DNA from: Pedobacter kyonggii
Lineage (GTDB): Bacteria > Bacteroidota > Bacteroidia > Sphingobacteriales > Sphingobacteriaceae
DNA length: 64,000 bases
Assembly: GCF_004310665.1 (NCBI RefSeq)
Contig: NZ_SIXF01000020.1
Location: forward strand, 34,317-98,316
Direction: 5' to 3'
In this document: one piece after another, positions 41,939 to 50,622 of the stretch
How positions within the stretch are numbered: the stretch's first letter is position 1
How the letters are laid out: each line of letters opens with the position of its first letter
Notes under the pieces: model-generated
Seen by the model: the letters and a program-made list of their open reading frames with translations, nothing else
Told to the model about the DNA's origin: nothing
Database searches by the model: none
Program-made: the position numbers and the translations under genes

Positions 41939-43152
41939 TAAAGTTTACCGTAAGCTGCATAAGCAATTACAAATGCCAATACTGCTGCAATTAAACCAAA
42001 CATGAAAATATTGTAAGCCAGGCGGATCAGTTTATACTTTCTGCCTAAAACTACGCCTTGCGAGTACACATCAGTAATTAGAGTTCCATATAAAAAATCT
42101 TTATCATTCATCACTTTAATCATACCATCGGTATAACTGGGTAAGCTCATTTTATAAAAGTTACCAAAAAACAATAAGTTTACTTTTTTCTTATCCATAT
42201 CTTCCTGCGTAAACTCTCCTTTTGGGATAGATGGACGGGTTGATAAAATGGAAACCACTACACAGGTTAAACTCACTATTAACAGAATAAATGTAGGGAT
42301 AATCAGGTTGCCATGGTCTTCCAATCGCCTTAACAACAAACTCACGATCAAGGAAAGCATGATCGAATTTACGGTGATCAGGATGTGCGCTTTGTTATCG
42401 GCCATATCGCTCAAACGTTGGTTATTGGCAGAAGTGATCCTAAACATCGTTTCGATCCCTTTATCTGGCCTATCGTCTTTATCTTTTTTGTTTTTGTTCT
42501 GTATCACGTTAGGTGCGAAGTTTTTAGCTTCATCCAGCTCGATACTAATTTCCTCTTGTGTTGTTAATTTACTTTTCAGTTTACTGATATTTTTTTGTTT
42601 CTGATCGCTCAGCAGTAAACTGGCATAATCGGTATGATAGTGATGAGATTCCATAAACTGGATATCTTTTTTACGCCAATCAAGCTTACTGATATCTTTT
42701 TTATAGATGAGTTCATTTTCCTTATGCATTAATTTACCTTTTGCGCGGAAATCGGGCAAACCTAAATGGAACAGATCTGCATCGCAAAGGATTTTATCAA
42801 TTTCATTTTTAGGGCTCTGAGGAATTTTAGTGGCCAATATTGCGCTTTTAACATGATCACGGATTTCCTGATTGACCTGATGTTTCGCTAAAAAATCATC
42901 AGCCAGTTCTGCTCCTTTTGCTTCGTGATTTAGTGCATCTTCAAAATATCCCGTATCGTGAAAATAGGCCGCAACGGTTACGGAGAAAAAATCCTGCTCA
43001 TTAAGCTGGTAATGATTGGCAATTTGCTGTGCAGCATTTACCACTTCTTGCGTATGTTCGAGGTTATGATAAACCAGGCGAGGATCATTGTGGGTATGGA
43101 AGTAATCGCCAACGTGCTTTTCTACATCTTCCTGCAATTGTTTATAGTTCAT
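41938..43152 (-). CDS. HD phosphohydrolase fused to a Pycsar-effector-like membrane domain (PycTM)
   Basis: The 404-residue protein has two parts. Residues 1-200 are an HD domain with YHNLEHTQEV (His29/His33), FHDTGY (His65-Asp66) and CDADLFHLG (Asp124). After a Lys-rich linker (about 185-230), residues 231-404 match the transmembrane module of Pycsar effectors (DUF5706-type): IETMFRITSANNQRLSDMAD, NKAHILITVNSIMLSLIVSL, then further helices (about 284-302 and 381-400). In Pycsar defence, such TM domains open the membrane after sensing cCMP or cUMP. No cyclase gene is in this window. The gene overlaps ppk1, pointing to a link with polyphosphate or nucleotide pools. Confidence 0.85.
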   Translation of the reverse strand: MNYKQLQEDVEKHVGDYFHTHNDPRLVYHNLEHTQEVVNAAQQIANHYQLNEQDFFSVTVAAYFHDTGYFEDALNHEAKGAELADDFLAKHQVNQEIRDHVKSAILATKIPQSPKNEIDKILCDADLFHLGLPDFRAKGKLMHKENELIYKKDISKLDWRKKDIQFMESHHYHTDYASLLLSDQKQKNISKLKSKLTTQEEISIELDEAKNFAPNVIQNKNKKDKDDRPDKGIETMFRITSANNQRLSDMADNKAHILITVNSIMLSLIVSLLLRRLEDHGNLIIPTFILLIVSLTCVVVSILSTRPSIPKGEFTQEDMDKKKVNLLFFGNFYKMSLPSYTDGMIKVMNDKDFLYGTLITDVYSQGVVLGRKYKLIRLAYNIFMFGLIAAVLAFVIAYAAYGKL

Positions 43153-43492
43153 GAGTGTATTCGGGGTTGCGGTAATTTATTATGACGAAGGAAATGCATT
43201 TCTTGAAAATGTTTAAAGCTGAAAACTGTATTATTTTTATGATTATAAAATTACGCTAATTTTTTAAAAACAACGCTGATCTCCCCTTAACAATAATAAT
43301 GCCTTGTTTATTTTACAATTAGATTTAGAAATGTGAGGGTTTAGCACTATAATCTCATGCAATTGCACTAATTCTTGTTAAAAAAAGATAATAATCTGGT
43401 ATAAATAGCACATTCATTAGCCCCATAAAGTTCTAATTTCACTTATTAGCTTATGGTTGAAATACCACCTAAACTTTTTACCTGAATAAATA

Positions 43493-45679
43493 ATGAGAAG
43501 AAAAAACACACTTTGTTTTTTACTGTATATGACAATAGGTTTAAACAGCTTTGCGCAGAAAACGATAGAAATTACTACAAAAAGTAATGTACTGATCTTA
43601 GAAACAGATCGTGATAACACTTTATTATCGACTTATCTTGGCAAAAAACTAGACAATGCAGGCGAATACCCAGGCATACAGGCATTAGACAAATACAAGC
43701 CTGGCTCTGATGATCTTTTAAATAAACGTGAAGCTTATATTGCCTCTGGCTCGCTCAATTTATTAGAACCGGCATTAACCGTAACCCATGCCGATGGAAA
43801 CAAATCTACCGTTTTAACATTTTCGGATGTAAAAACCGAACAACTTGATCAGAACAGAAAATTAACCAGTATTATCCTTAAAGATTTAAAATACAATTTT
43901 CAGGTTATTTTAAAATACCTGGCCTATTTTAATGAAAATGTAATTGAGCAATGGGCCGAAATTGAACATAAAGAAAAAGGTACAGTAGTACTAAACAAAT
44001 ATGCTTCAGCAAATCTTACCCTAAGTGGAAAAAAATTCTTCCTTAAAAACCAATATAGTGGAGCTACACGCGAAATGCGATCGGAAGAACAGCAATTGCT
44101 GCATGGCATAAAAACTATCGATTCTAAATTAGGAACCAGAACAAACCTGCTTCATTCTTCTTCGTTTATGGTTTCGATAGATCAGCCTGCAACTGAGGAT
44201 ATGGGCGAAGTAATTGCCGGATCGTTAGCATGGACAGGAAACTTTAAGCTGGATTTTGAAACTTTTGACGAATACTATCTCCGCGTAACTGCCGGGATTA
44301 ATAATTTTTCGTCAAATTATACTTTAAAGGCTGGCGAAAATTTCGTTACCCCCCGCTTTATTTATACTTATTCATCAGCAGGAAAGGGTTTAGCCAGCAG
44401 AAATTTGCATGATTGGGCCAGAAACTATCAGATATTAGATGGAAAGGGAGAAAGATCTACCATATTAAACAATTGGGAAACTACTTATTTCGATTTTAAT
44501 GATGAAAAATTAAACGAATTAACCAAGGATACCAAAAAATTAGGGGTTGATGTTTTTTTATTGGATGATGGCTGGTTTGGAAATAAATACCCACGCAATG
44601 GATCTACTTCTGGCCTGGGAGATTGGCAGTATAACAAACAAAAATTAAAAAATGGTATCAGTGCTTTGGGTAAAGAAGCCACAGCAAGCGGTGTAAAATT
44701 TGGTATCTGGATAGAACCTGAAATGGTTAATCCTAAAAGCGAACTATACGAAAACCATCCCGATTGGATTATCAGACAACCTGAAAGAAAAGAATATTAT
44801 ATGCGTAACCAGTTGGTGCTGGATTTAACCAACCCTAAGGTTCAGGATTTTATTTACAAAACCGTAGATGATATTTTTAAGGAAGTGCCGGAAGTTGCTT
44901 TCATTAAATGGGATTGTAACTCCTTAATATACAATGCAAACTCTCCTACCTTAAAAAATCAAGATCATTTTTATCTTGAATACATCAGGGGATTAAATAG
45001 CGTTTTAGAACGGATCAGGAAGAAATATCCTAAAACACCAATGATGCTGTGTGCTGGAGGTGGTTCGAGGGTAGATTATGCTGCGTTACAACATTTCACC
45101 GAATTCTGGCCTAGCGATAATACCAATCCCTATGACCGCATCTTTATTCAATGGGAATATTCATATTATTTCCCTTCAATTGCTGTAGATAACCACATTA
45201 CCGATATGGGTAAACAACCCATTAAATTTAAAACAGATGTAGCCATGATGGGAAAACTCGGTTATGATGTACGTGTAAATGAGTTAAGTAAAAATGATTT
45301 GCTTTTTAGCCAAAATGCCGTTAAGACATACAATAGCTTTAAGGATATTATCTGGCATGGCCAGCAATACCGTTTACAGGATCCGTACGGGAATAAAATA
45401 GCTTCAATTGCTTATGTAAACGAAGAAAAAGACCAGGCTATCGTTTTTAATTATTATGTGGCCACCCTTTTCACCAATGGTGTAATATTACCGATTAAAC
45501 TAAAAGGATTGAATCCCGCCAAAAAGTATAAAATAGAAGAAATTAATCTGTACCCTGGCACCAAATCGCCAATTGACAGTACTAAAGTTTACTCTGGCGA
45601 CTTTTTAATGAAGGTAGGCTTTAACCCGGAAGCAAATGCTTACAGAACAAGTGTGGTTTTAAAGATACAGGCGATATAG
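43493..45679 (+). CDS. Alpha-galactosidase, glycoside hydrolase family 36
   Basis: The 728-residue protein has a signal peptide (residues 1-22). It carries the GH36 catalytic core: VDVFLLDDGWFGNKYP, the WIEPEMVNPKSELYE motif, the nucleophile Asp in FIKWDCNS, and the acid/base Asp in WPSDNTNPYDR. It hydrolyses terminal alpha-1,6-galactosides such as raffinose or melibiose, probably in the periplasm. The N-terminal beta-supersandwich (about 25-290) and C-terminal beta domain are present. No transporter sits beside it; a terminator follows. Confidence 0.96.
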   Translation: MRRKNTLCFLLYMTIGLNSFAQKTIEITTKSNVLILETDRDNTLLSTYLGKKLDNAGEYPGIQALDKYKPGSDDLLNKREAYIASGSLNLLEPALTVTHADGNKSTVLTFSDVKTEQLDQNRKLTSIILKDLKYNFQVILKYLAYFNENVIEQWAEIEHKEKGTVVLNKYASANLTLSGKKFFLKNQYSGATREMRSEEQQLLHGIKTIDSKLGTRTNLLHSSSFMVSIDQPATEDMGEVIAGSLAWTGNFKLDFETFDEYYLRVTAGINNFSSNYTLKAGENFVTPRFIYTYSSAGKGLASRNLHDWARNYQILDGKGERSTILNNWETTYFDFNDEKLNELTKDTKKLGVDVFLLDDGWFGNKYPRNGSTSGLGDWQYNKQKLKNGISALGKEATASGVKFGIWIEPEMVNPKSELYENHPDWIIRQPERKEYYMRNQLVLDLTNPKVQDFIYKTVDDIFKEVPEVAFIKWDCNSLIYNANSPTLKNQDHFYLEYIRGLNSVLERIRKKYPKTPMMLCAGGGSRVDYAALQHFTEFWPSDNTNPYDRIFIQWEYSYYFPSIAVDNHITDMGKQPIKFKTDVAMMGKLGYDVRVNELSKNDLLFSQNAVKTYNSFKDIIWHGQQYRLQDPYGNKIASIAYVNEEKDQAIVFNYYVATLFTNGVILPIKLKGLNPAKKYKIEEINLYPGTKSPIDSTKVYSGDFLMKVGFNPEANAYRTSVVLKIQAI

Positions 45680-45706
45680 ACTGTTTAAAATTTAACTTCA
45701 AGATAT

Positions 45707-45736
45707 TAAGGGCGGCTTTTCGCCTCCTTTTTTTAA
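45707..45736 (+). terminator. Terminator-like hairpin after the GH36 gene
   Basis: AAGGGCGGCTTTTCGCCTCC can fold into a short GC stem and is followed by TTTTTTT, 28 bp after the stop. Confidence 0.6.
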
Positions 45737-45772
45737 TTAAAAGTCGATTTCAACTCAGATGCAGTCATGTTG

Positions 45773-45880
45773 AGCCTGTCGAAACACCTTCAAGGGCATT
45801 TTTTAAACGGGCCCTTCAACAGGCTCTCCGTAGGAGTCCTTTGGACAGGATGACAAATCTATATTTATGACACAACCTCT
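45773..45880. mobile_element. MITE-like element, second copy (left end missing)
   Basis: It starts GTCATGTTGAGCCTGTCGAA and contains AGGCTCTCCGTAGGAGTCCT. It ends GATGACAAATCTATATTTAT then GACACAACCTC, which is the reverse complement of the left end at 32231. The other terminal repeat is absent, so it is likely truncated. Confidence 0.55.
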
Positions 45881-45965
45881 TTTTTAAAATTAAATACTTT
45901 TTGTTCTTGCTTATTTACCGAAAAGGATGCAGGTTTAAACTGTCACCTGTTATTTTCCTGAAGAA

Positions 45966-46907
45966 TTATTTCACTGCATAATCAAATGCCTTAAATTTTT
46001 GAAAAACATTTGCTGCACAGCCAAGCAAACCGGCCTTGTTGCCCAACTTGGCAGCAACCACCAACTCATTACCGGGTGCAATAGGTACAGCTAAAGTTTT
46101 TATCCTTCTTTCTACCTCCCGAACATAGAAAGCGCCAGACTCGCTTATACCTCCACCAATTACGATCTTTTGCGGACTAAATATATTTATAAAACTAATA
46201 ATGCCAGTAGCCAGATAGTCGAAATGCGATTCCATAGCTTCAACTGCATATTCTTCTCTAGCCAGGTATTTTTCGACCATATATTTACCATCAATCTCCT
46301 CTGGTGGATTAGGGTGAATAGACTGATAATGGTTAAGCAGGGCCGATACTGAGGCGTAAGCTTCTAAACAACCGCGACCTCCGCAGGCACAGGCAACCCC
46401 TTTGTGTTGTACAACGATGTGTCCTAACTCCGTACCTCTATTTCTAAATCCTCCGTAAAGCTTGTTATCAATCATCACAGCACCACCTATTCCCGTGCCA
46501 ACGGTAAGAAAAACCACGTCGCTACAATCTTTGGCCGCACCATAAGTCATTTCTCCTAGCCCCATTAAATTGGCATCATTATCCATTACGATATTATAAC
46601 GTGTTACATCTTGCAGGATTTCACCTAAAGCCAATTGTTTAAAGCCAGGTAAATTATCGGCACCGGCAATAATCTTGTTGTTGTAAATAATCCCTGGAAA
46701 ACCAATACCGACCCCGAGAATAGGCTTTTTAATTTTTTTAGCACAGGTATGGATCGCTTCTACAATAAGCGCAATAATTGCACCCTGAGTTTTCGCATTT
46801 TTTAGCGATACAATAATGGAATATAAAATTTCGCCATTCTGGTTTACTACTCCACATTTGAGTGCGGACCCACCAACATCAATTCCGATAGCATACGATT
46901 GTTCCAT
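45966..46907 (-). CDS. ROK-family sugar kinase (glucokinase-like)
   Basis: I start at MEQSYAIGIDVGGSALKCG (313 residues); eight upstream codons would start with an atypical extension. The ROK features are intact: ATP phosphate 1 motif IGIDVGGSALKCGV, the catalytic Asp in VMDNDANLMGLGE, phosphate 2 motif FLTVGTGIGGAVMID, the sugar/zinc motif GHIVVQHKGVACACGGRGC (HxxCxCGxxGCLE), and the adenosine motif IVIGGGISESG. It phosphorylates glucose or a related hexose. The adjacent secreted alpha-galactosidase, on the opposite strand and separated by a repeat, may supply substrate, but co-regulation is not shown. Confidence 0.93.
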   Translation of the reverse strand: MEQSYAIGIDVGGSALKCGVVNQNGEILYSIIVSLKNAKTQGAIIALIVEAIHTCAKKIKKPILGVGIGFPGIIYNNKIIAGADNLPGFKQLALGEILQDVTRYNIVMDNDANLMGLGEMTYGAAKDCSDVVFLTVGTGIGGAVMIDNKLYGGFRNRGTELGHIVVQHKGVACACGGRGCLEAYASVSALLNHYQSIHPNPPEEIDGKYMVEKYLAREEYAVEAMESHFDYLATGIISFINIFSPQKIVIGGGISESGAFYVREVERRIKTLAVPIAPGNELVVAAKLGNKAGLLGCAANVFQKFKAFDYAVK

Positions 46908-47149
46908 GTTGAAGTTATTTAAAGTAATCATATACCGAACCTAGTTTAAATCTCATTTGCATTGCTTTATTGGACCTATTTTTCAATATCATTTTATTAT
47001 TCGAATCTAATATAGGCTAAAAATAGAATTCGATAATCCTCTACCGTTATATTTCAGCCAAAAACCTTTCAATATTAATTAAAAAAGAAAATAAATATTT
47101 AACAGTTATCATTTTTAAGCAAGGCAGCCATAAAAATAATGCTTTTAAG

Positions 47150-47232
47150 CGTGAGGGATAGTAGCGCAAAGCCCACAGCGTTGGACTTGCAGCGAATAGC
47201 CCGACCCTTGCGCAGCTTGGGGCACGCCCCAA
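47150..47232. repeat. CCCG/CGGG-type hairpin element, copy E
   Basis: GAGGGATAGTAGCGCAAAGC, CCACAGCGTTGG, then CTTGCAGCGAATAGCCCGAC. It shows the same GCG..AAGCCC and AGCCCGA arms as the other copies. A perfect hairpin TTGGGGC-AC-GCCCCAA follows at 47217-47232. The gap 46908-47286 holds nothing else that I can identify. Confidence 0.45.
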
Positions 47233-47286
47233 AAATCAACAATCAAATTTAAACTATGAAGCAATACACATAAACACTTTAATATC

Positions 47287-48207
47287 TTAGTTGGTTAAAG
47301 AAACCTTCTTAAATACATTTTTTGGTACTGTTCCTGTCCAAGATCCAGGCAGTTTCGTCACCCCAAAAATTTTAGCCAATACTACCCCAGTATTTTTATT
47401 GCTGTTAAAAGAAGTAATTAGGCCACTTTTTTTAATCTGCGGGCCAGTAATGCCCCAAGGCACCTGCATTTCTGCCATTGAGACACCGCCATGACCTTTA
47501 TTTATACCTCCGTGATCGGTAATCAGTAAAAAGTGGGTGTCTTTGTAAATACCAGCAGTCTTTAATTTCTCAAGTAAAGCACCTATTGCAACATCTGCCT
47601 GCTCTATAGCTGTAATATATTCGGGTGTCATCCAGCCAAAACCATGGCCAGCATGATCAGTATGTACGCTATATAAAAAGGTAAGTGTAGGATTCAGTTT
47701 GTTTTTTACCATGAAATCGTAAGCTTTCTGGTAGTTATCTTTATATTGATCTTTTTCTTCAAAAGATACCTCATCCAGGTATTTTTGATTAATCGGATTA
47801 ATCAGTTCTTTCCAGTTATAGTAATAACTGGTTTTAACATTTGGTACAGCTTCTTTCAACACTTTAAATATCGATGGATAGTAGCCATCCTGATCTATTT
47901 CTACAGACTGTAGGGCGTGCTTTTGTAATGTCCAGTCGTTAGCCGTAATGCCATGTTCTTCTGGTCCGGAACCCGTCATATGGCTGGTCCAGTTTGGTAG
48001 TGTAACAGAAGGCATTACAGGCCTGGTGGTTAAAGAAAGTACACCGTCAGCAAATAGCTTATCCAAGTTTGGGTGTTTTGCTGTTTTAAATCCTTCGGCA
48101 CTTAAACCATCAAGGCCAATAATTAAAACGTGTACAGCTTTACGCTGAGCCATGACTGAAAAAGACAGCAGGGATAACACCATCATGTTAAAAAAAACTT
48201 TTCTCAT
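47287..48207 (-). CDS. Secreted type I phosphodiesterase / nucleotide pyrophosphatase
   Basis: I start at MRKVFFNMMVLSLLSFSVMA, a signal peptide (306 residues); a longer version adds fifteen codons before it. The alkaline-phosphatase-superfamily core is complete: LIIGLDGLSAEGFK (metal Asp), PSVTLPNWTSHMTG with the nucleophile Thr in the NPP-type loop, SVHTDHAGHGFGWM, and LLITDHGGINKGHGG. It probably cleaves phosphodiesters or pyrophosphates in the periplasm. Its length is that of bacterial NPPs. The next gene upstream (48367, sugar isomerase) is on the same strand with a 159-bp gap. Confidence 0.92.
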   Translation of the reverse strand: MRKVFFNMMVLSLLSFSVMAQRKAVHVLIIGLDGLSAEGFKTAKHPNLDKLFADGVLSLTTRPVMPSVTLPNWTSHMTGSGPEEHGITANDWTLQKHALQSVEIDQDGYYPSIFKVLKEAVPNVKTSYYYNWKELINPINQKYLDEVSFEEKDQYKDNYQKAYDFMVKNKLNPTLTFLYSVHTDHAGHGFGWMTPEYITAIEQADVAIGALLEKLKTAGIYKDTHFLLITDHGGINKGHGGVSMAEMQVPWGITGPQIKKSGLITSFNSNKNTGVVLAKIFGVTKLPGSWTGTVPKNVFKKVSLTN

Positions 48208-48366
48208 AAATAAATCGCTTGGTATAAAGTTCAAACTAAAATAAAAGCACATAATTACTAAACAATTGTTTAACTAAATTAAACATTAAGTAAAATAATT
48301 GTTACATATCCTATCGATGAATTTACTTGAAATTATGAGAACCAGCTTTTTTTAATTTTCAATGAA

Positions 48367-49293
48367 TTACAAATATCTTTTTCTCCAAACCTGCATCATG
48401 TATACATTTATTTCCCATTGATCGGCAACTGGAAGGTTGGTAAACGGAATGGTTGGCATATAACTGGGCGGCCCAAATTCGGTTAACATGGTCAGGATTT
48501 CACCTTGTTGCTTTTTTATGGCAACTACTTTATCCCACCAGGCAAAATGAGCTTCAACTGCTTGCTTCCATTCCGGAGCTCTCGGATCGCTTACTTGTGG
48601 CCCTTCTGCATGGCCAACCCTGGAGTGAACATGATCGGTACGTGAAATGGCAAGTGCCACAGTTTCTGATTGATCTTCGAGTAAACTTTCGCTCACATTG
48701 CACCAATGTGAAATATCGAGGGTTAGCCTTAAATCGGGGTTTTCCGCTAAATATTGTAATGATGCAGGAGCTGAATAAAGCATACGCGACCGATGGGTTT
48801 CATGATAAATTGGAACGCCTGTTTCTTTAGCATACTGAACAGTAAAATCAATGAATTTTTTGTTGTCTTGGTATTGAAAAAAATCCTTCCCGGAGTGAAC
48901 ATTTATATACAAAGGTTTTTGATATCGATGTTCAATAGCTTCTTTAAGTACCTTTTTAAAAGTTGCAAAGTGTGGTACCGGAAGGGCTTCATCTCCGCGG
49001 CAAAGAAAACCAACGTCTAATTGATATTTTTTTAACGCTTTAAATAACTCTTCAGCAATTTCTGGCGACCATAGGATTTCTATTCCATCATAACCTGAAT
49101 CTTTTGCTTTTTTGCAAAAATCGGTTACTGAGCCATTAAAGCCCCAATAAGGCGCCATAATTTTTAGTGCGAAACCATTTGTCCATTTTTCAGATCTGGA
49201 AGAAGTTGTACTGTATGTTTCCATTGGTGTTAAAAAGAAAGTAGATGTGAGTGCTAGGCTACCGCCAATAAAATCGCGTCGGTTATATTTCAT
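48367..49293 (-). CDS. Tat-exported sugar phosphate isomerase/epimerase (TIM barrel)
   Basis: The 308-residue protein starts with a twin-arginine signal YNRRDFIGGSLALTSTFFLT. The body is a xylose-isomerase-like (AP endonuclease 2) TIM barrel: FALKIMAPYWGF, FCKKAKDSGYDGIEILWSPE, VPIYHETHRSRMLYSAPA (metal Glu/His), LRLTLDISHWCNVSE and MLTEFGPPSY. The catalytic metal ligands (Glu, Asp, His, Glu) look present. The substrate is probably a free sugar or inositol-type compound; this is inference. TatA at 27146 is consistent with Tat use. Confidence 0.88.
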   Translation of the reverse strand: MKYNRRDFIGGSLALTSTFFLTPMETYSTTSSRSEKWTNGFALKIMAPYWGFNGSVTDFCKKAKDSGYDGIEILWSPEIAEELFKALKKYQLDVGFLCRGDEALPVPHFATFKKVLKEAIEHRYQKPLYINVHSGKDFFQYQDNKKFIDFTVQYAKETGVPIYHETHRSRMLYSAPASLQYLAENPDLRLTLDISHWCNVSESLLEDQSETVALAISRTDHVHSRVGHAEGPQVSDPRAPEWKQAVEAHFAWWDKVVAIKKQQGEILTMLTEFGPPSYMPTIPFTNLPVADQWEINVYMMQVWRKRYL

Positions 49294-49415
49294 ATGATAT
49301 AAATATTACGGATTCAAGTTACACATTTTTAGTTTTTAAAGAATTTAGTTGATATTAAAAGGTGATTTCATTTATAAATTAATGGAATAAAAATCCAAAA
49401 TACTGTTAGCGGTAC

Positions 49416-49446
49416 AAAAAAGCCCTTCAGTATGCGCTGCAGGGCT
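49416..49446 (-). terminator. Intrinsic terminator of the RNA-repair operon
   Basis: AGCCCTTCAG and CTGCAGGGCT (49421-49446) pair almost completely around TATGCG. On the minus strand the stem is followed by TTTTTTG. It lies 70 bp after the hd-pnk stop. Confidence 0.85.
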
Positions 49447-49515
49447 GTGTTAATAACAGGATGTTTCCAATGATTTCTAGTCTAGCTCGCTTAATTAAGA
49501 ACTTAAAAATACCTG

Positions 49516-50622
49516 TTATCGAATCTGATAAACTACTTGATGGGCTTCCCATTGTGCAGGTGCTTCGAGTTTACGCGCTAATTTATTAAGTATTCCTGCA
49601 GGTACAATAGCAGATCTATTCTTATTCTGAAGATGCAAATGTTGGTAAGGCACTTCAATATAAACAACACTTACTTTTGCCTTATAAATACTAAACAGAT
49701 CAATTAATTGCATGCGCATCTGGCTCGTCGTATTAGTCGCATTCCAAACAAATGGTTGCTGTTTTCGCAAATAGACTCTAGCTTGCTCTTTTGCTTCTTG
49801 TATTACCCTTCCATTGCCGGCCTTATCCGTTGGAGATATTCCCTTTTCCTTACGGATGCTATCTAAAGATATTATCGGCCAATCTGAATAATGTGCTTTA
49901 ATATAGGTGTCTTTTCCAGCACCTGGCAAACCACTCATCAAAATAACTTCTGTTACTGGTTCATCAAATGGGATGTAATCTAAATAAGCATCTTCATGCT
50001 GCATAAAATACATTTTTGCAGCATCTGATTTAAATTGATAAGGATTTCCCCAACATTCATTTTCCTTACAAAATTCTTCAAAACATGCTATACGATATAA
50101 CATCTCTTCCTGATCATCACAAATACGTCCAAACATATCTGCTTTTGCCAATAAACATAGCCACTGCAAATTAACTTCCATGCTTGCTTTAACTAAAACT
50201 TTAACAGGATCAGCTTTTTCGAATAACCAAATGGGCAAACCATGATGCCTGACCAACCCTACAATTTGTTCACGAATGGCAAAAGGCGCTGGTTCATCCT
50301 GATATAGTAATTGTCTTGCAAATTGAGCTCCTTTACGCGCATGTCCTTTTGAGGTAATGCTTCCATCTGTTTCAAAAACAGTTGTACTGTGTTTTTCAAC
50401 ATCATGCAATAAAGCAGCTGCCCATAAAATTTCCTGGTCTTGTTCAGATAAATCTTTAAAAGCAGGTTCATTTTGTAAGGCTGTTAAAACCATTTGCGTA
50501 TGTATGGCCACATTGCCTTCTGCATGATAGCGTGTGTCTTGTTCAACATCTCCCATACGTTTTACCCAGTCAAAGCGAATTTCAAGATCTGCCCATTGCT
50601 TATTTTCACTAAAGGTCCACAT
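49516..50622 (-). CDS. HD-Pnk: HD phosphoesterase plus polynucleotide 5'-kinase
   Basis: I start at ATG 50622 (368 residues). A GAAGGAGGG ribosome-binding site, encoded inside the last codons of the RNA ligase gene, ends six bases before it; the in-frame ATG five codons upstream would lie within that site. Residues about 25-170 form an HD domain (YHAEGNVAIHTQM, LLHDVEKHS with His73-Asp74, KGHARKGAQF, LVRHHGLP). Residues about 225-368 form a P-loop kinase with GLPGAGKDT (231-239), SLDSIRKEKG (Asp254) and NATNTTSQMR. This matches the HD-Pnk end-healing family (2',3'-phosphoesterase plus 5'-OH kinase) described in Runella. It overlaps the ligase gene by 14 bp. Confidence 0.93.
   Translation of the reverse strand: MWTFSENKQWADLEIRFDWVKRMGDVEQDTRYHAEGNVAIHTQMVLTALQNEPAFKDLSEQDQEILWAAALLHDVEKHSTTVFETDGSITSKGHARKGAQFARQLLYQDEPAPFAIREQIVGLVRHHGLPIWLFEKADPVKVLVKASMEVNLQWLCLLAKADMFGRICDDQEEMLYRIACFEEFCKENECWGNPYQFKSDAAKMYFMQHEDAYLDYIPFDEPVTEVILMSGLPGAGKDTYIKAHYSDWPIISLDSIRKEKGISPTDKAGNGRVIQEAKEQARVYLRKQQPFVWNATNTTSQMRMQLIDLFSIYKAKVSVVYIEVPYQHLHLQNKNRSAIVPAGILNKLARKLEAPAQWEAHQVVYQIR

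Noticed and set aside
42248-42604. 118-codon plus-strand frame opposite the HD/PycTM gene
   Set aside because: Low-complexity, hydrophobic antisense sequence arising from the membrane-helix codons of the real gene.
41938-43152. A complete Pycsar defence operon
   Set aside because: Only the effector-like membrane module is present; there is no pyrimidine cyclase gene anywhere in the window, so I report it as effector-like only.
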